A program made the position numbers and the translations under genes. Below are positions 16,383-24,690 of a stretch of DNA of 64,000 bases, one piece after another. The DNA is taken from NCBI RefSeq assembly GCF_042685645.1, contig NZ_JBHUNX010000001.1, positions 434,001 to 498,000 of the forward strand. The letters run 5' to 3'. Below the pieces are notes generated by a model, which saw only the letters and a program-made list of their open reading frames with translations, did not search any database and was not told where the DNA came from. The stretch's first letter is position 1; each line of letters opens with the position of its first letter. The DNA is from Salininema proteolyticum (GTDB taxonomy: Bacteria; Actinomycetota; Actinomycetes; Mycobacteriales; Micromonosporaceae).

Positions 16383-17297
16383 CTATCCCTGTTTGGCCTC
16401 AATCGAGAACCTGGCGGAAATGAACCGAGCCAGCAGGGTGAACAGGAAGACGATGGCGATCAGCGTCAGGGCCGCGCCCCAGGCCCGGTCGGTCGAGCCC
16501 GCGAACGGCTGGGAGGCGTTGCCGAAGATCTGCGCGGCCAAGGTCGTGTTGCCACCGGCGAAAAGGTCCGGGTTGACCGCGTAGGTGATGCCGACTGTGA
16601 CGATGATCGGCGCGGTCTCGCCCGCCGCGCGGGCGATGGCCAGCAGCGAACCCGACGTGAGGCCCGAGGAGGCCGACGGGAGCACCACCGTCATGATGGT
16701 GCGCCACTTCGGCGTGCCCAGGGCCGCCGAGGCCTGCCGGTACTCGTCCGGCACCAGCTTCAGCATTTCCTCGGCCGAGCGGATGACGATCGGCAGCATC
16801 AGGCAGGCCAGCGCGAGAGCGCCGCCGAAGCCGTTGCGCTCGCCGACGTTGACTACCCAGACGACGTAGATGAACAGGCCCATGACGATCGACGGGACAC
16901 CGGTCATGACGTCGGACATCATGCGGATGAACCGCGCCAGGGGCGAGTTCTTGCCGTACTCGTTGAGGTAGACGGCGCCGAGGATGCCGACCGGAAGCGC
17001 CATGAGCGCGGCCATTCCGGTGATGGTCAGCGTTCCGACGATGGCCGGGGCCATGCCGCCGCCCTCGACGCGGTAGTTGCGCGGGATGTCGGAGGTCAGG
17101 AACTCGAGGCTGAGCGACGAGCCGCCGCGGGCGATGACCTCGTAAGCGACGTAGCCCAGCGGGATCGCCGCGACCAGGAGGCAGGCCGCGATGGCCAGCG
17201 TGGCGGCGCGGTTCTTCGCGTTGCGGACGGCGCCGATCGACTTGCTGCTGAGGTCCACCTGCCGGGACTCCTTCGGAGCGGGTGCGAGGGTCGTCAT
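16383..17297 (-). CDS. pstA: phosphate ABC transporter permease PstA
   Basis: A 304-residue inner-membrane permease of the high-affinity phosphate importer. About six transmembrane segments are visible, with the first after a short N-tail (AATLAIAACLLVAAIPLGYVA). The inner-loop coupling segment lies in YRQASAALGTPKWRTIMTVVLP, and the conserved GETAPI follows. The length is typical. Its ATG overlaps the pstC stop by one base (TGATG), so the two are translationally coupled. It is the last gene of the operon, and a terminator follows instead of pstB. The ATPase must therefore be encoded elsewhere if the system works. Confidence 0.95.
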   Translation of the reverse strand: MTTLAPAPKESRQVDLSSKSIGAVRNAKNRAATLAIAACLLVAAIPLGYVAYEVIARGGSSLSLEFLTSDIPRNYRVEGGGMAPAIVGTLTITGMAALMALPVGILGAVYLNEYGKNSPLARFIRMMSDVMTGVPSIVMGLFIYVVWVVNVGERNGFGGALALACLMLPIVIRSAEEMLKLVPDEYRQASAALGTPKWRTIMTVVLPSASSGLTSGSLLAIARAAGETAPIIVTVGITYAVNPDLFAGGNTTLAAQIFGNASQPFAGSTDRAWGAALTLIAIVFLFTLLARFISARFSIEAKQG

Positions 17298-18268
17298 CAC
17301 TGGGCTCCCTTGAACTTGGCCTCGGCGCGGCGGACGATGACCCGCGCGACGATGTTGACGAGGACTGTCGTGGCGAACAGGACCACGCCGATGCCGATCA
17401 GGGCGTCGGTGTGGAGGCCGGTGGACTCGCCCCACTGCTGGGCGATGACGGCGGCCATCGAGTTGCCGGAGGCGAACATGTTGCCGGAGATGTGGAAGGC
17501 GCCGCCGACGATCAGGGTGACGGCGATGGTCTCGCCCATGGCCCGGCCGAGGCCCAGCATGGACGCCCCGACGAGTCCGCCGAAGGAGTGGGGGAGGACG
17601 GCTCCCTTGATCATCTCCCAGCGGGTGGCGCCCAGCGCGTAGGCGGCCTGCTTGTCGATGTCGGGCACGGTGTCGAACACCTCGCGCGCCATGGAGGTGA
17701 TGATCGGGATGACCATGATCGCCAGGACGATCCCGGCGGTGAAGTAGGTGCGCCCGCTGGTGACGTCGCCGAAGACCGTGTTGAGGACGGGGATCGGGCT
17801 GACGAGGTCCGACCACCAGGTGTAGAGGCCGGTGAGCTTGGGGGCGACGACCAGGACGGCGACGAGGCCGAAGACCACCGACGGGACGGTGGCGAGGAGG
17901 TCGACGATGAGGACGATGCCCTTCTTGGCCTTGCGCGGGGCGACCTCGCTGATGAAAAGCGCCAGGCCGACCGACACGGGCACGGCGACGACCATGCCGA
18001 TGAGGCTGGTGACGAGCGTGCCGTACAGCATCGAGAGGGTTCCGAAGATCTGCTCGTTCGGAGCCCAGCGGCTGCCGGCCAGGAAGTCGAGGAGGCCCTC
18101 GTGCCGCAGGGCCGGCATGGCCCGCAGCGTGGTCGAGATGAGGATGGTCGCGAGGACGACGAGGACGGTCAGGCCGGCTCCGAGGACGAGCCATTTGAAG
18201 GACCTGTCCGCCAATCGGGTCTTGGCGCGCGGCTCTAGGTCCGGCGTGGGCGGGCTTATGGCACTCAA
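17297..18268 (-). CDS. pstC: phosphate ABC transporter permease PstC
   Basis: A 323-residue permease partner of PstA. After an N-terminal cytoplasmic stretch there are about six transmembrane segments. Family landmarks include LLATVPSVVFGLVAVLVV, the coupling loop DKQAAYALGATRWEMIKGAVLP and GLGRAMGETIAV. The start is a TTG with GGAGAAG about 7-13 bases upstream, giving MSAISPPTPD. A GC-rich hairpin sits in the 178 bases between pstS and pstC and may lower expression of the permeases relative to the binding protein. It is regulated with pstS through the PHO box upstream of that gene. Confidence 0.95.
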   Translation of the reverse strand: MSAISPPTPDLEPRAKTRLADRSFKWLVLGAGLTVLVVLATILISTTLRAMPALRHEGLLDFLAGSRWAPNEQIFGTLSMLYGTLVTSLIGMVVAVPVSVGLALFISEVAPRKAKKGIVLIVDLLATVPSVVFGLVAVLVVAPKLTGLYTWWSDLVSPIPVLNTVFGDVTSGRTYFTAGIVLAIMVIPIITSMAREVFDTVPDIDKQAAYALGATRWEMIKGAVLPHSFGGLVGASMLGLGRAMGETIAVTLIVGGAFHISGNMFASGNSMAAVIAQQWGESTGLHTDALIGIGVVLFATTVLVNIVARVIVRRAEAKFKGAQ

Positions 18269-18368
18269 GGTCTGCTTCTCCAGATTCTCAGTTGTCCGGA
18301 CCTGTAGGCCGGCGGTCCGGTCGGTTCAGCCGGACCAGGTGGCTGGCGGTCCGGCACTGTCCCCGGGC

Positions 18369-18405
18369 CCCCGGCCGGCGGTTCCTCGCGGAGCCGGCGG
18401 CCGGG
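18369..18405 (-). terminator. attenuator-like hairpin between pstS and pstC
   Basis: CCCCGGCCGGCGG and CCGGCGGCCGGGG form a 13-base stem with one mismatch around a loop of about 11 bases. There is no strong T run, so partial termination or 3'-end stabilisation of pstS mRNA is likelier than full termination. Confidence 0.5.
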
Positions 18406-18446
18406 GACCCGGAAGGGCCCGCCCTGTCGGGAAGGCCCTCGGTGCG

Positions 18447-19508
18447 TTACTTCTCTTCGGCCTCGCCGTCACCCTCGCCGCCGAGGGTCGCCTCGACCGC
18501 GTCGAGGGCCTGCTGGCGGAGGCCGTCGGGGAGCTGGGCGAACCCGGCGTCCTCGGCGTACTGCTGCCCGTCGGTGAGCAGCCAGGTCACGAAGTCCTTG
18601 ACCTCGGCGGCGGTCTCGCCGTCCTGGTCGGTGTGCAGGAGGAGGTAGGTCGGGGCGGTGATCGGGTAGGCCTCGGCGCCCGCGGCGTTCAGCGGGTTGT
18701 AGCTGAGGTCGTCGGCGATCTCGGCGCCTTCGAGGCCGGCGGTCGTGCCCGCGAGGGTCGGGGCGGTGAACTGGCCGTCCTTGTTCTCGATGTTGGCGGT
18801 CACCAGGCCGGTCTCGGTGGCGTCGGCGAAGTCGACGTAGCCGATCGCGCCGGGCGTGTCCTGGATGGCCTGGGCGACGCCGGTGTTCTTCTCTCCGGCG
18901 ATCGCGTTGGACGGCCACTCGGCGGTGTCGCCGGCGCCCAGGGTCCAGGCATCGGTGGCCTCGTCGAGGAACTTGGTGAAGTTGCCGGTCGTGCCCGAGC
19001 CGTCGGAGCGGTGCGCGACGGTGATGTCCTCGTCGGGCAGCTCGACGCCCTCGTTGTCGGCGGCGATCTCGTCGTCGTTCCAGGAGGTGATGTCGCCCTG
19101 GAAGATCTTGGCCAGGGTCTCCTGGCCGATGTTGAGCCCGTCCACGCCCTCCAGGTTGTAGGAGACCGTGATCGGGGCGGCGACGGTCGGAATGTACTGG
19201 TAGGAGCCCTCTTCCGGGCCGTCGTCGGTGCCGACCAGCGAGTCGGTGCCGGCGAAGTCGTTGAGGCCCTCGGCGAAGTCGCTCTTGCCGGTGCCGGAGC
19301 CGACGGCGTTGTAGCTGATGTCGGAGTCGGAGTTCTCTTCGAGGTACTTGGTGATGGCGACCTGGTAGTAGGCATCCGGGAACGAAGCGCCGGTCCCCTC
19401 GATGGTCGTGGAACCCTCACTGCCTCCGCCGCAGGCGGCGAGACCGAGAGCGAGGGAGCCCGCGGCGAGGGTCGAGAAGGCGGCTCGACGGCGCATGTGA
19501 ATTTTCAC
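18447..19508 (-). CDS. pstS: phosphate-binding lipoprotein PstS
   Basis: A 353-residue extracytoplasmic solute-binding protein for phosphate. The signal peptide ends in a lipobox (LGLAAC, lipidated Cys26). The mature protein opens with the phosphate-site segment GTGASFPDAYYQ, followed by GSGTGKSDF and later RSDGSGTTGNFTKFL, all typical PstS ligand loops. The start is GTG (19506-19508) with a GAGAGA purine stretch upstream; an ATG four codons later is possible. The gene heads the pst operon and has a PHO-box-like repeat about 75-100 bases upstream. Confidence 0.96.
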   Translation of the reverse strand: MKIHMRRRAAFSTLAAGSLALGLAACGGGSEGSTTIEGTGASFPDAYYQVAITKYLEENSDSDISYNAVGSGTGKSDFAEGLNDFAGTDSLVGTDDGPEEGSYQYIPTVAAPITVSYNLEGVDGLNIGQETLAKIFQGDITSWNDDEIAADNEGVELPDEDITVAHRSDGSGTTGNFTKFLDEATDAWTLGAGDTAEWPSNAIAGEKNTGVAQAIQDTPGAIGYVDFADATETGLVTANIENKDGQFTAPTLAGTTAGLEGAEIADDLSYNPLNAAGAEAYPITAPTYLLLHTDQDGETAAEVKDFVTWLLTDGQQYAEDAGFAQLPDGLRQQALDAVEATLGGEGDGEAEEK

Positions 19509-19583
19509 GGTATCTCTCTGTCCTTTTCCATTCTTTCTCTGTCACGCCCCATGAAAATGGCTCAGGGCGTACGCGGGACGAAA

Positions 19584-19605
19584 GGAAGTTGAACTAGAGG
19601 TAAAC
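19584..19605 (-). promoter_or_regulatory. PHO box of the pst operon
   Basis: On the minus strand two adjacent 11-base direct repeats read GTTTACCTCTA and GTTCAACTTCC. They match the actinobacterial PhoP consensus of GTTCACC-type 11-mers. The position, about 76-97 bases upstream of the pstS start, fits activation by PhoP under phosphate limitation. Confidence 0.7.
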
Positions 19606-19707
19606 TCGGAAGGGACTTTTGGCTAAAGTGCGCTGGACCACCACTGTTCGGGTCCGATAGGGTTTAAATGACCGTTTTCCCCCCGCGAACCCCCGAGAAG
19701 GAATCCG

Positions 19708-20394
19708 ATGCCGACCCTGTTCGCCGTACTCTACGCCGCCGCTCTCGGAACCGACGTCGCCGCTATCGCCACCGGCGCCGACGACCTGCGGTGGTTCTCG
19801 AAGCTCGCCCTCATGCCGCTGCTGGCGCTCTACTTCCTCGCCCTCTCGCGCGGAAGGCGGGAGCGGCTCGGCCTCGTCCTCCCCGCGCTGGTCGCCGCTT
19901 GGGCGGCCGACGCGGCGCTGCTGCGGGGCGACGAGATCTCGTTCCTCGCCGGCATCGCCCTCTTCGGCGTCATGCAGGTGCTCTACATGTGGATCTTCAT
20001 CGGCCGCGGCGCGGTGGCCGGGGTGCGCGAGCACTGGCGCCTGCCGCTGGGCCTGCTCGTCTTCTGGGCGGCGTTCAACGTCTACTTCTGGGGCGCCTTC
20101 GGCGACTTCGCCGCGCCGGTGGCGATCTACAGCGCGCTGCTGGTGGGCATGGCGGTGCTCGCCGCGGGGCTGCGGGACCGGTGGCTCACCGCCGGGGCGC
20201 TGGCCTTCGTCGTCTCCGACCTCATGATCGGGCTCGACCTGGCCGACATCGACTTCGCGGGGCGCTCCGGCGCGATCATGGTGACCTACGCCGCCGCGCA
20301 GGTGCTGATCATCGGTTCGCTGGTGCGGATCACGCGGACCGATCGAGACGGATCTCGCCTGTCACCAGGTACACCACTTGGTGTGCGACCTTGA
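19708..20394 (+). CDS. YhhN/TMEM86 family lysoplasmalogenase-like protein
   Basis: A 228-residue polytopic membrane protein with about seven or eight hydrophobic segments. It has the conserved YhhN features: an early Asp-containing helix, AWAADAALLRGDEISFLAGIALFGVMQVLYM, then FVVSDLMIGLDL and a TYAAAQVLI end. Family enzymes hydrolyse vinyl-ether lysophospholipids; the bacterial role is less certain. The ATG has AAGGA six bases upstream. Its last 65 bases overlap the convergent phoU 3' end, so its tail (TRTDRDGSRLSPGTPLG) is antisense to phoU codons. Bases 20220-20253 match the core of the repeat array at 13.3 kb. Confidence 0.88.
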   Translation: MPTLFAVLYAAALGTDVAAIATGADDLRWFSKLALMPLLALYFLALSRGRRERLGLVLPALVAAWAADAALLRGDEISFLAGIALFGVMQVLYMWIFIGRGAVAGVREHWRLPLGLLVFWAAFNVYFWGAFGDFAAPVAIYSALLVGMAVLAAGLRDRWLTAGALAFVVSDLMIGLDLADIDFAGRSGAIMVTYAAAQVLIIGSLVRITRTDRDGSRLSPGTPLGVRP

Positions 20395-20992
20395 CGCAGT
20401 GGTCGCCGAACCGCTCGAAGAAGCGGGCGAGCAGGGCCGCGTCGACTGCCGCCTGGGCTCCGTAGTCCCAGGTCTCGAAGGAACCGTGGACGGTCTCCTG
20501 CAGGGCGTCGAGCTCGTCGTCGTCCAGCGACAGCTGCGAGGCCTCCACGGTGTCGAGCGTCTCGAGCACGCGGGTGGTCTTGTCGCCGATCCGCACCGCG
20601 GCCCGGGCCATGCCCTCGTACTGCGGGCGCAGGAACTCCGGCACCGCGGGGAACGGGGCGCGGTCGATGACCGTCTGGGCGATGTGCTTGGCGTAGTCCG
20701 CCGCCCGCTCCAAGTCGATCGTGATGCGCGCGGCGCCGAGGATGAAGCGGAGGTCCTGGGCGACCGGCTGGTAGCGGGTCATGAGGTCCACGACGAAGTC
20801 GTCCACCTGGTACTGCAGGCGGTTGATCTTCCCGTCGCCCACCACGGCCTTCCGGGCCAGGTCGACGTCGCCCGTGGACAGGGCCTCGCCGGCGCGCTCC
20901 ATGGCGCGGGTGGTGCGGCGCGACATGTCGACGAGGAGCTCGGCCAACTCGTCCAGTTGCTGGTGAAATACGTTTCCCACGGCTGTTCTCAC
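20330..20992 (-). CDS. phoU: phosphate signalling regulator PhoU
   Basis: A 220-residue all-helical PhoU protein, the usual length. The family pattern is clear: FHQQLDELAELLVDMSRRTTRAM at the start, RYQPVAQDLRFILGAARITIDLERAADYAKHIAQ in the first repeat, and LARFFERFGDHCVKVAHQVVYLVTG in the second. PhoU links the Pst transporter to the PhoR kinase and damps the Pho response. I place the start at GTG 20990-20992 by comparison with family N-termini. A longer reading to 21097 would add 35 unlikely residues. A PHO-box-like repeat lies 45-66 bases upstream. phoR and phoP are not adjacent in this window. Confidence 0.93.
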   Translation of the reverse strand: MRTAVGNVFHQQLDELAELLVDMSRRTTRAMERAGEALSTGDVDLARKAVVGDGKINRLQYQVDDFVVDLMTRYQPVAQDLRFILGAARITIDLERAADYAKHIAQTVIDRAPFPAVPEFLRPQYEGMARAAVRIGDKTTRVLETLDTVEASQLSLDDDELDALQETVHGSFETWDYGAQAAVDAALLARFFERFGDHCVKVAHQVVYLVTGEIRLDRSA

Positions 20993-21036
20993 TTCATATG
21001 ATCGACTGCGCCCCACGGTAAGGGGATGAGCGGACG

Positions 21037-21058
21037 ACAAGGTGAACAGAGGGTTGAC
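21037..21058 (-). promoter_or_regulatory. PHO box upstream of phoU
   Basis: On the minus strand two 11-base direct repeats, GTCAACCCTCT and GTTCACCTTGT, closely match the GTTCACC-type PhoP units. The site is 45-66 bases upstream of the proposed phoU start, so phoU is probably a PhoP target like pstS. Confidence 0.65.
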
Positions 21059-21266
21059 CGCCCATGGCCGGAAAATGGCCTCCTCCGCCCGAATCATCGT
21101 ACTATGCCGGATCGGTCCGGTTCCCGGTCCGGTTCGAGGCCTCCCGAGCGTTAGTATTATTCATATTGCGGCCCAGGGAATCCTATTCAAAATGCGATTC
21201 GCAGTCGCATGAGGACGGTGATACGTCGGCGGAATGCGTCCGGGTGACGGTTCGGGAGACCGTTTC

Positions 21267-22028
21267 TCAGTCCATGACCCCGAAGACCGACCCGGCCGGC
21301 GAGGCCAGGACCGCCCACGTGCTCGCCGGAGACGGACTGGCGGGAACGACGACCGAACCGCCCAGCGCCACGGCGCGGTCCACGGTCCGCGGCACCGATT
21401 CCGCGCCCCAGAAGACCGTCCAGTGCGGGCTCTCCCCGGCGGCGACCGTCCGCACCGAGCAGAAGGCCCCGGACTCCTCGGGCGCCGTCATCTCCAGGAT
21501 CGTTCCCCCGTCCGGCATCGGGGACGATCTGCTGCGCCATCCGAACAGGTCGATGTAGTAGCGCATGGCGTCGACCGGATCCCCCGGCGCCCCGTAGGAG
21601 AACCAGACCGGCGCCGAACGCTCGTGCGACGCCTGGAACCCGAAGTCGCCGCCGCCGTGCTCGACGATCCCGAACATCTCGCCCTGAGGGTCCTCCACCA
21701 GCGAGAACGTCAGGTCGCCCAGGTCGGTGATGCCCATGACGACGCTGCCTCCCAGGTCTCGGGCCAGGGTCGTGCTCGCCGCGCAGTCGGCGACCTTGAA
21801 CGACAGCGTCCACACCGCCGGGGAGTCCGGGCTCTCCGGCCGGTTGGGGGCCAGGCCCGCCACGTGGCGCCCGTCCGGCAGGCTCATGACCCGGTAATGG
21901 CCCATCTCGGGTCCCAGGTCCTCCGGCGTCCAGCCGAACAGGCCCGTGTAGAAATCCTGGTCGCCCGCGATGTCCGCGGCGTTGGCGTCGGCCCAGAACG
22001 GGGCGCCCTGCGAGATGGCGGCGGTCAT
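21267..22028 (-). CDS. two-domain VOC (glyoxalase/dioxygenase superfamily) protein
   Basis: A 253-residue protein made of two similar VOC modules. The first starts near GAPFWADANAADIAGDQDFYTGLFGW and the second near APVWFSYGAPGDPVDAMRYYIDLFGW. Each ends in a GSVV...DPQGEMFG- or SPAGSVFG-type strand. This matches the actinobacterial Cfp30B / hydroxylase-like group, whose substrates are unknown; many VOC proteins bind a metal or an antibiotic. The ATG has GAGGAGGA about nine bases upstream. It stands alone, downstream of nothing obvious, with 270 bases to phoU. Confidence 0.88.
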   Translation of the reverse strand: MTAAISQGAPFWADANAADIAGDQDFYTGLFGWTPEDLGPEMGHYRVMSLPDGRHVAGLAPNRPESPDSPAVWTLSFKVADCAASTTLARDLGGSVVMGITDLGDLTFSLVEDPQGEMFGIVEHGGGDFGFQASHERSAPVWFSYGAPGDPVDAMRYYIDLFGWRSRSSPMPDGGTILEMTAPEESGAFCSVRTVAAGESPHWTVFWGAESVPRTVDRAVALGGSVVVPASPSPASTWAVLASPAGSVFGVMD

Positions 22029-22356
22029 GGCGTGTCGTCCTCCTCGGCTCGGGTTAGGCCGGCCGGACCCGTCTCGGCCCGGCGCCGGCGTCACCGGATG
22101 ATCGGTCGTCCACGGCGACTCCGCCCCGCGGCGGCACCGTGTTCCGAGGCGGATCCGCTGCCCGGAAGGGGCGACCGTTCGTCTAGGGACACCATGGCAC
22201 GAGCGGGACCGCAAGGAGGTGGGAACTGGTCGCATTCACAGCGGACATGCAGAACGGTCGGATCCCGCCGAACTCCGTACCAGGGGCGATACGGGACCGC
22301 GGTGGAGAGGGGGATGACAAGCCGCGTCGGGGCGGGGCGCGGGCCCCGACGAAAGT
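22029..22356. other. intergenic region between the VOC and araA genes
   Basis: About 330 bases upstream of the VOC gene and downstream of araA. It should carry the VOC promoter. Bases 22195-22260 include moderately AT-rich sequence. I see no coding frame with a ribosome site. Confidence 0.35.
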
Positions 22357-22397
22357 GGCCGGCCGGGGGAACTCCCTCGGAGCACCCCCGGCCGGCC
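22357..22397 (-). terminator. terminator of the araBDA operon
   Basis: Thirteen-base perfect arms (GGCCGGCCGGGGG and complement) enclose a 15-base loop, starting 8 bases beyond the araA stop. A TTTCG follows on the minus strand. Confidence 0.75.
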
Positions 22398-22404
22398 CGA
22401 CGCG

Positions 22405-23919
22405 CTAGAAGGAACGAGCGCTCCACTCCAACTCGCGGCGGAAGCTCCGGGGAGAGGTCTCCCCGTCGATGAGGGCCGCCTCCACCCCGGCCATCCGGGC
22501 GAAGTCCTCCCACACCTCTGCGGTCAGCGCCTGGGAGAAGCACGTGTGGTGCGGCGCCCCGGCCTGCATCCACGCCTCGGCCGACACCTCCAGGCTCGGC
22601 CTCGGCGTCCAGACCGCACGGGCCACCGGCAGGCGCGGCAGGTCCTCCTCCGGGGCCACCACGTCCACCTCGTTGACCACCAGCCGGAAACGGCCGCCCA
22701 GGTCCGTCAGGCCCACCACGGTCCCCGGACCCTCCGGCGCCGTGAACACCAGCCGCACCGGATCGGACTTCCCCCCGATGTCCAGCGGATGGATCTCACA
22801 GCTCGGCCGCGCCGAAGCGATGGACGGGCACACCTCCAGCATGTGCGCGCCCAGCACCTGCGGATGCTCCGCGCCGAAGTTGTACGTGTAGTCCTCCATG
22901 AACGACGTGCCGCCGTCCAGCCCCCGGGCCATGGCCTTGCCGATCCGGACCAGGATCGCCGTCTTCCAGTCGCCCTCGGCGCCGAAACCGTAGCCGCGCT
23001 CCATCAGGCGCTGCACCGCGATCCCCGGCAGCTGCGGCAGCGCCCCCAAGTCCTCGAAGGTGTCGGTGAACGCCCCGGCGCCCGTCTCCTCCAGGAACGA
23101 CGCCAGCGCCAGCTCGATCCGCGCCGCCGCGACCAGGTCCGAGCGGCGCTCGCCCCCTGCGCGCAGCTCCGGCACCAGGTCATAGGCCTCCTCGTACTCG
23201 GACACGAGCGCGCCCGCCTCGGCGTCCCCGAAGCCCGCCATGCGGTCGGCGACCTCGGAGATCCCGTAGCCGTTGACCGCCGGGCCCAGGTCGATCTCCG
23301 CCGACACCTTGTCTCCCTCGGTCACCGCCACCCGGCGCATATTGTCGCCGAACCGGGCCACCGAGAGCCTCCTGGCCTCGGCCAGCCCGCAGGCGGCCCG
23401 GCACCAGGAGTCGAGCCGCGCCCTGACGTGCTCGCCGCCCCAGTGCCCGACGACCGTCTTGCGCGGGACGCCCAGGCGGGTCAGGATGTGGGCGAACTCC
23501 CGGTCGCCGTGCGCGGCCTGGTTGAGGTTCATGAAGTCCATGTCGATCCGAGACCACGGCAGGTCGTGGTTGAACTGGGTGTGCAGGTGCAGCAGAGGCT
23601 TCGACAGCCGCTGCAGGCCCGAGATCCACATGCGCGCGGGGGAGAACGTGTGCATCCACGCGATCACGCCCGCGCAGGAGTCGTCGGCGCCGGCCTCCGT
23701 GATGACGCGGCGGATCGAGTCGGGCGTGGTCACCACCGGCTTGAACACGACCCGCGCCGGCAGCCTCCGGCCCGACCCGTCCGGGGCGTCCAGCTCCTCG
23801 GCCACCCGGCGCGCCTGCCGCTCGACGGCCTCCAGCGCCTCGGGCCCGTACAGCTCCTGGCTCCCGGTCAGGAACCACACTTCCATTCCGCTCGCGTCGA
23901 CGCTCATAGCCTCAGTCAT
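22405..23919 (-). CDS. araA: L-arabinose isomerase
   Basis: A 504-residue enzyme that converts L-arabinose to L-ribulose in the cytoplasm with Mn2+. Family landmarks include EVWFLTGSQELYGPEALE at the N-terminus and the Thr/Phe-rich substrate area WMHTFSPARMWISGL. The metal/catalytic segments are FTDTFEDLGALPQLPG with GFGAEGDWK (the two catalytic Glu), HPQVLGAHMLEV and PHHTCFSQAL (the two metal His). The ATG at 23919 overlaps the araD stop by eight bases with GAGG just upstream; an ATG at 23907 is an alternative. It is the last gene of araB-araD-araA, followed by a terminator. Confidence 0.96.
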   Translation of the reverse strand: MTEAMSVDASGMEVWFLTGSQELYGPEALEAVERQARRVAEELDAPDGSGRRLPARVVFKPVVTTPDSIRRVITEAGADDSCAGVIAWMHTFSPARMWISGLQRLSKPLLHLHTQFNHDLPWSRIDMDFMNLNQAAHGDREFAHILTRLGVPRKTVVGHWGGEHVRARLDSWCRAACGLAEARRLSVARFGDNMRRVAVTEGDKVSAEIDLGPAVNGYGISEVADRMAGFGDAEAGALVSEYEEAYDLVPELRAGGERRSDLVAAARIELALASFLEETGAGAFTDTFEDLGALPQLPGIAVQRLMERGYGFGAEGDWKTAILVRIGKAMARGLDGGTSFMEDYTYNFGAEHPQVLGAHMLEVCPSIASARPSCEIHPLDIGGKSDPVRLVFTAPEGPGTVVGLTDLGGRFRLVVNEVDVVAPEEDLPRLPVARAVWTPRPSLEVSAEAWMQAGAPHHTCFSQALTAEVWEDFARMAGVEAALIDGETSPRSFRRELEWSARSF

Positions 23920-24631
23920 CCTTCCCCTCGGCGGCACCGGCGCGCTCGCGCGACGCGGCGCCCGCCGGACCCTTCTTCTGCCCGTAAACGTTCTGATAGC
24001 GGTCGAACAGCGAGTCGACGTCCGCACCGGAAATCGGCTCCACCGCCCCCATCTGCTTCGCGATGTGCACCGTCCGAGCTACGTCCTCGCACATCACCGC
24101 CGCCTTCACCGCGGCCTTGGCGTCCTTCCCGATCGAGAAGACCCCGTGCTGCCTCATGAGCACCGCCGGAGAGCGGCTGCCCTCGAGCGTCTCCACGATC
24201 CCCTCGCCGATCGACTCGTCGCCGATCAGCGCGAACGGCCCCACCGGGATCTCCCCGCCGAACTCGTCGGCCATCGCGGTGATGACGCACGGGATCGGCT
24301 CCCCCGTCGCCGCCCAGGCGGTGGCGTAGGGGCTGTGGGTGTGGACCACCCCGCCGACGTCGGGCCGGCGCCGGTAGACGTAGGCGTGGCTGCCGGTGTC
24401 CGAAGAGGGCGACGCCCCCTCGTCGACGGGAACCCCGTCCAGGTCGCACACCACCATCGACTCCGGGGTCAGGTCCTCGTAGGACACCCCGGAGGGCTTG
24501 ATGACCATGAGGTCGGTGCCGGGGACGCGGGCGCTGACGTTCCCCGCCGTCCACGCGACCAGTCCCCACCTGATCAGTTCTCCGTGCAGTTCGCAGACTT
24601 CCCTGCGGTACTTCTCCACCATGTCGGACAT
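23912..24631 (-). CDS. araD: L-ribulose-5-phosphate 4-epimerase
   Basis: A 239-residue class II aldolase-fold epimerase that makes D-xylulose 5-phosphate from L-ribulose 5-phosphate. Visible motifs are WTAGNVSARVPGTDLMVIKPSGV (phosphate and substrate loops), VVHTHSPYATAW (the zinc His pair) and the later VLMRQHGVF (third His). The ATG gives MSDMVEKYRREV, a normal AraD start, but the ribosome site is weak, so it may depend on coupling with araB 59 bases upstream. The C-tail is charged and slightly longer than usual. Confidence 0.95.
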   Translation of the reverse strand: MSDMVEKYRREVCELHGELIRWGLVAWTAGNVSARVPGTDLMVIKPSGVSYEDLTPESMVVCDLDGVPVDEGASPSSDTGSHAYVYRRRPDVGGVVHTHSPYATAWAATGEPIPCVITAMADEFGGEIPVGPFALIGDESIGEGIVETLEGSRSPAVLMRQHGVFSIGKDAKAAVKAAVMCEDVARTVHIAKQMGAVEPISGADVDSLFDRYQNVYGQKKGPAGAASRERAGAAEGKDD

Positions 24632-24690
24632 AGTCGTGTTCGCTTTCGTCGTCTCGGATTCCGCTCGACGTGGGCCCCGCACTCGCGCCG

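Noticed and set aside
16383..18194. 603-codon minus-strand frame spanning pstA and part of pstC
   Set aside because: Only the last 304 codons are real (PstA); the earlier Arg/Pro-rich part is out of frame with PstC.
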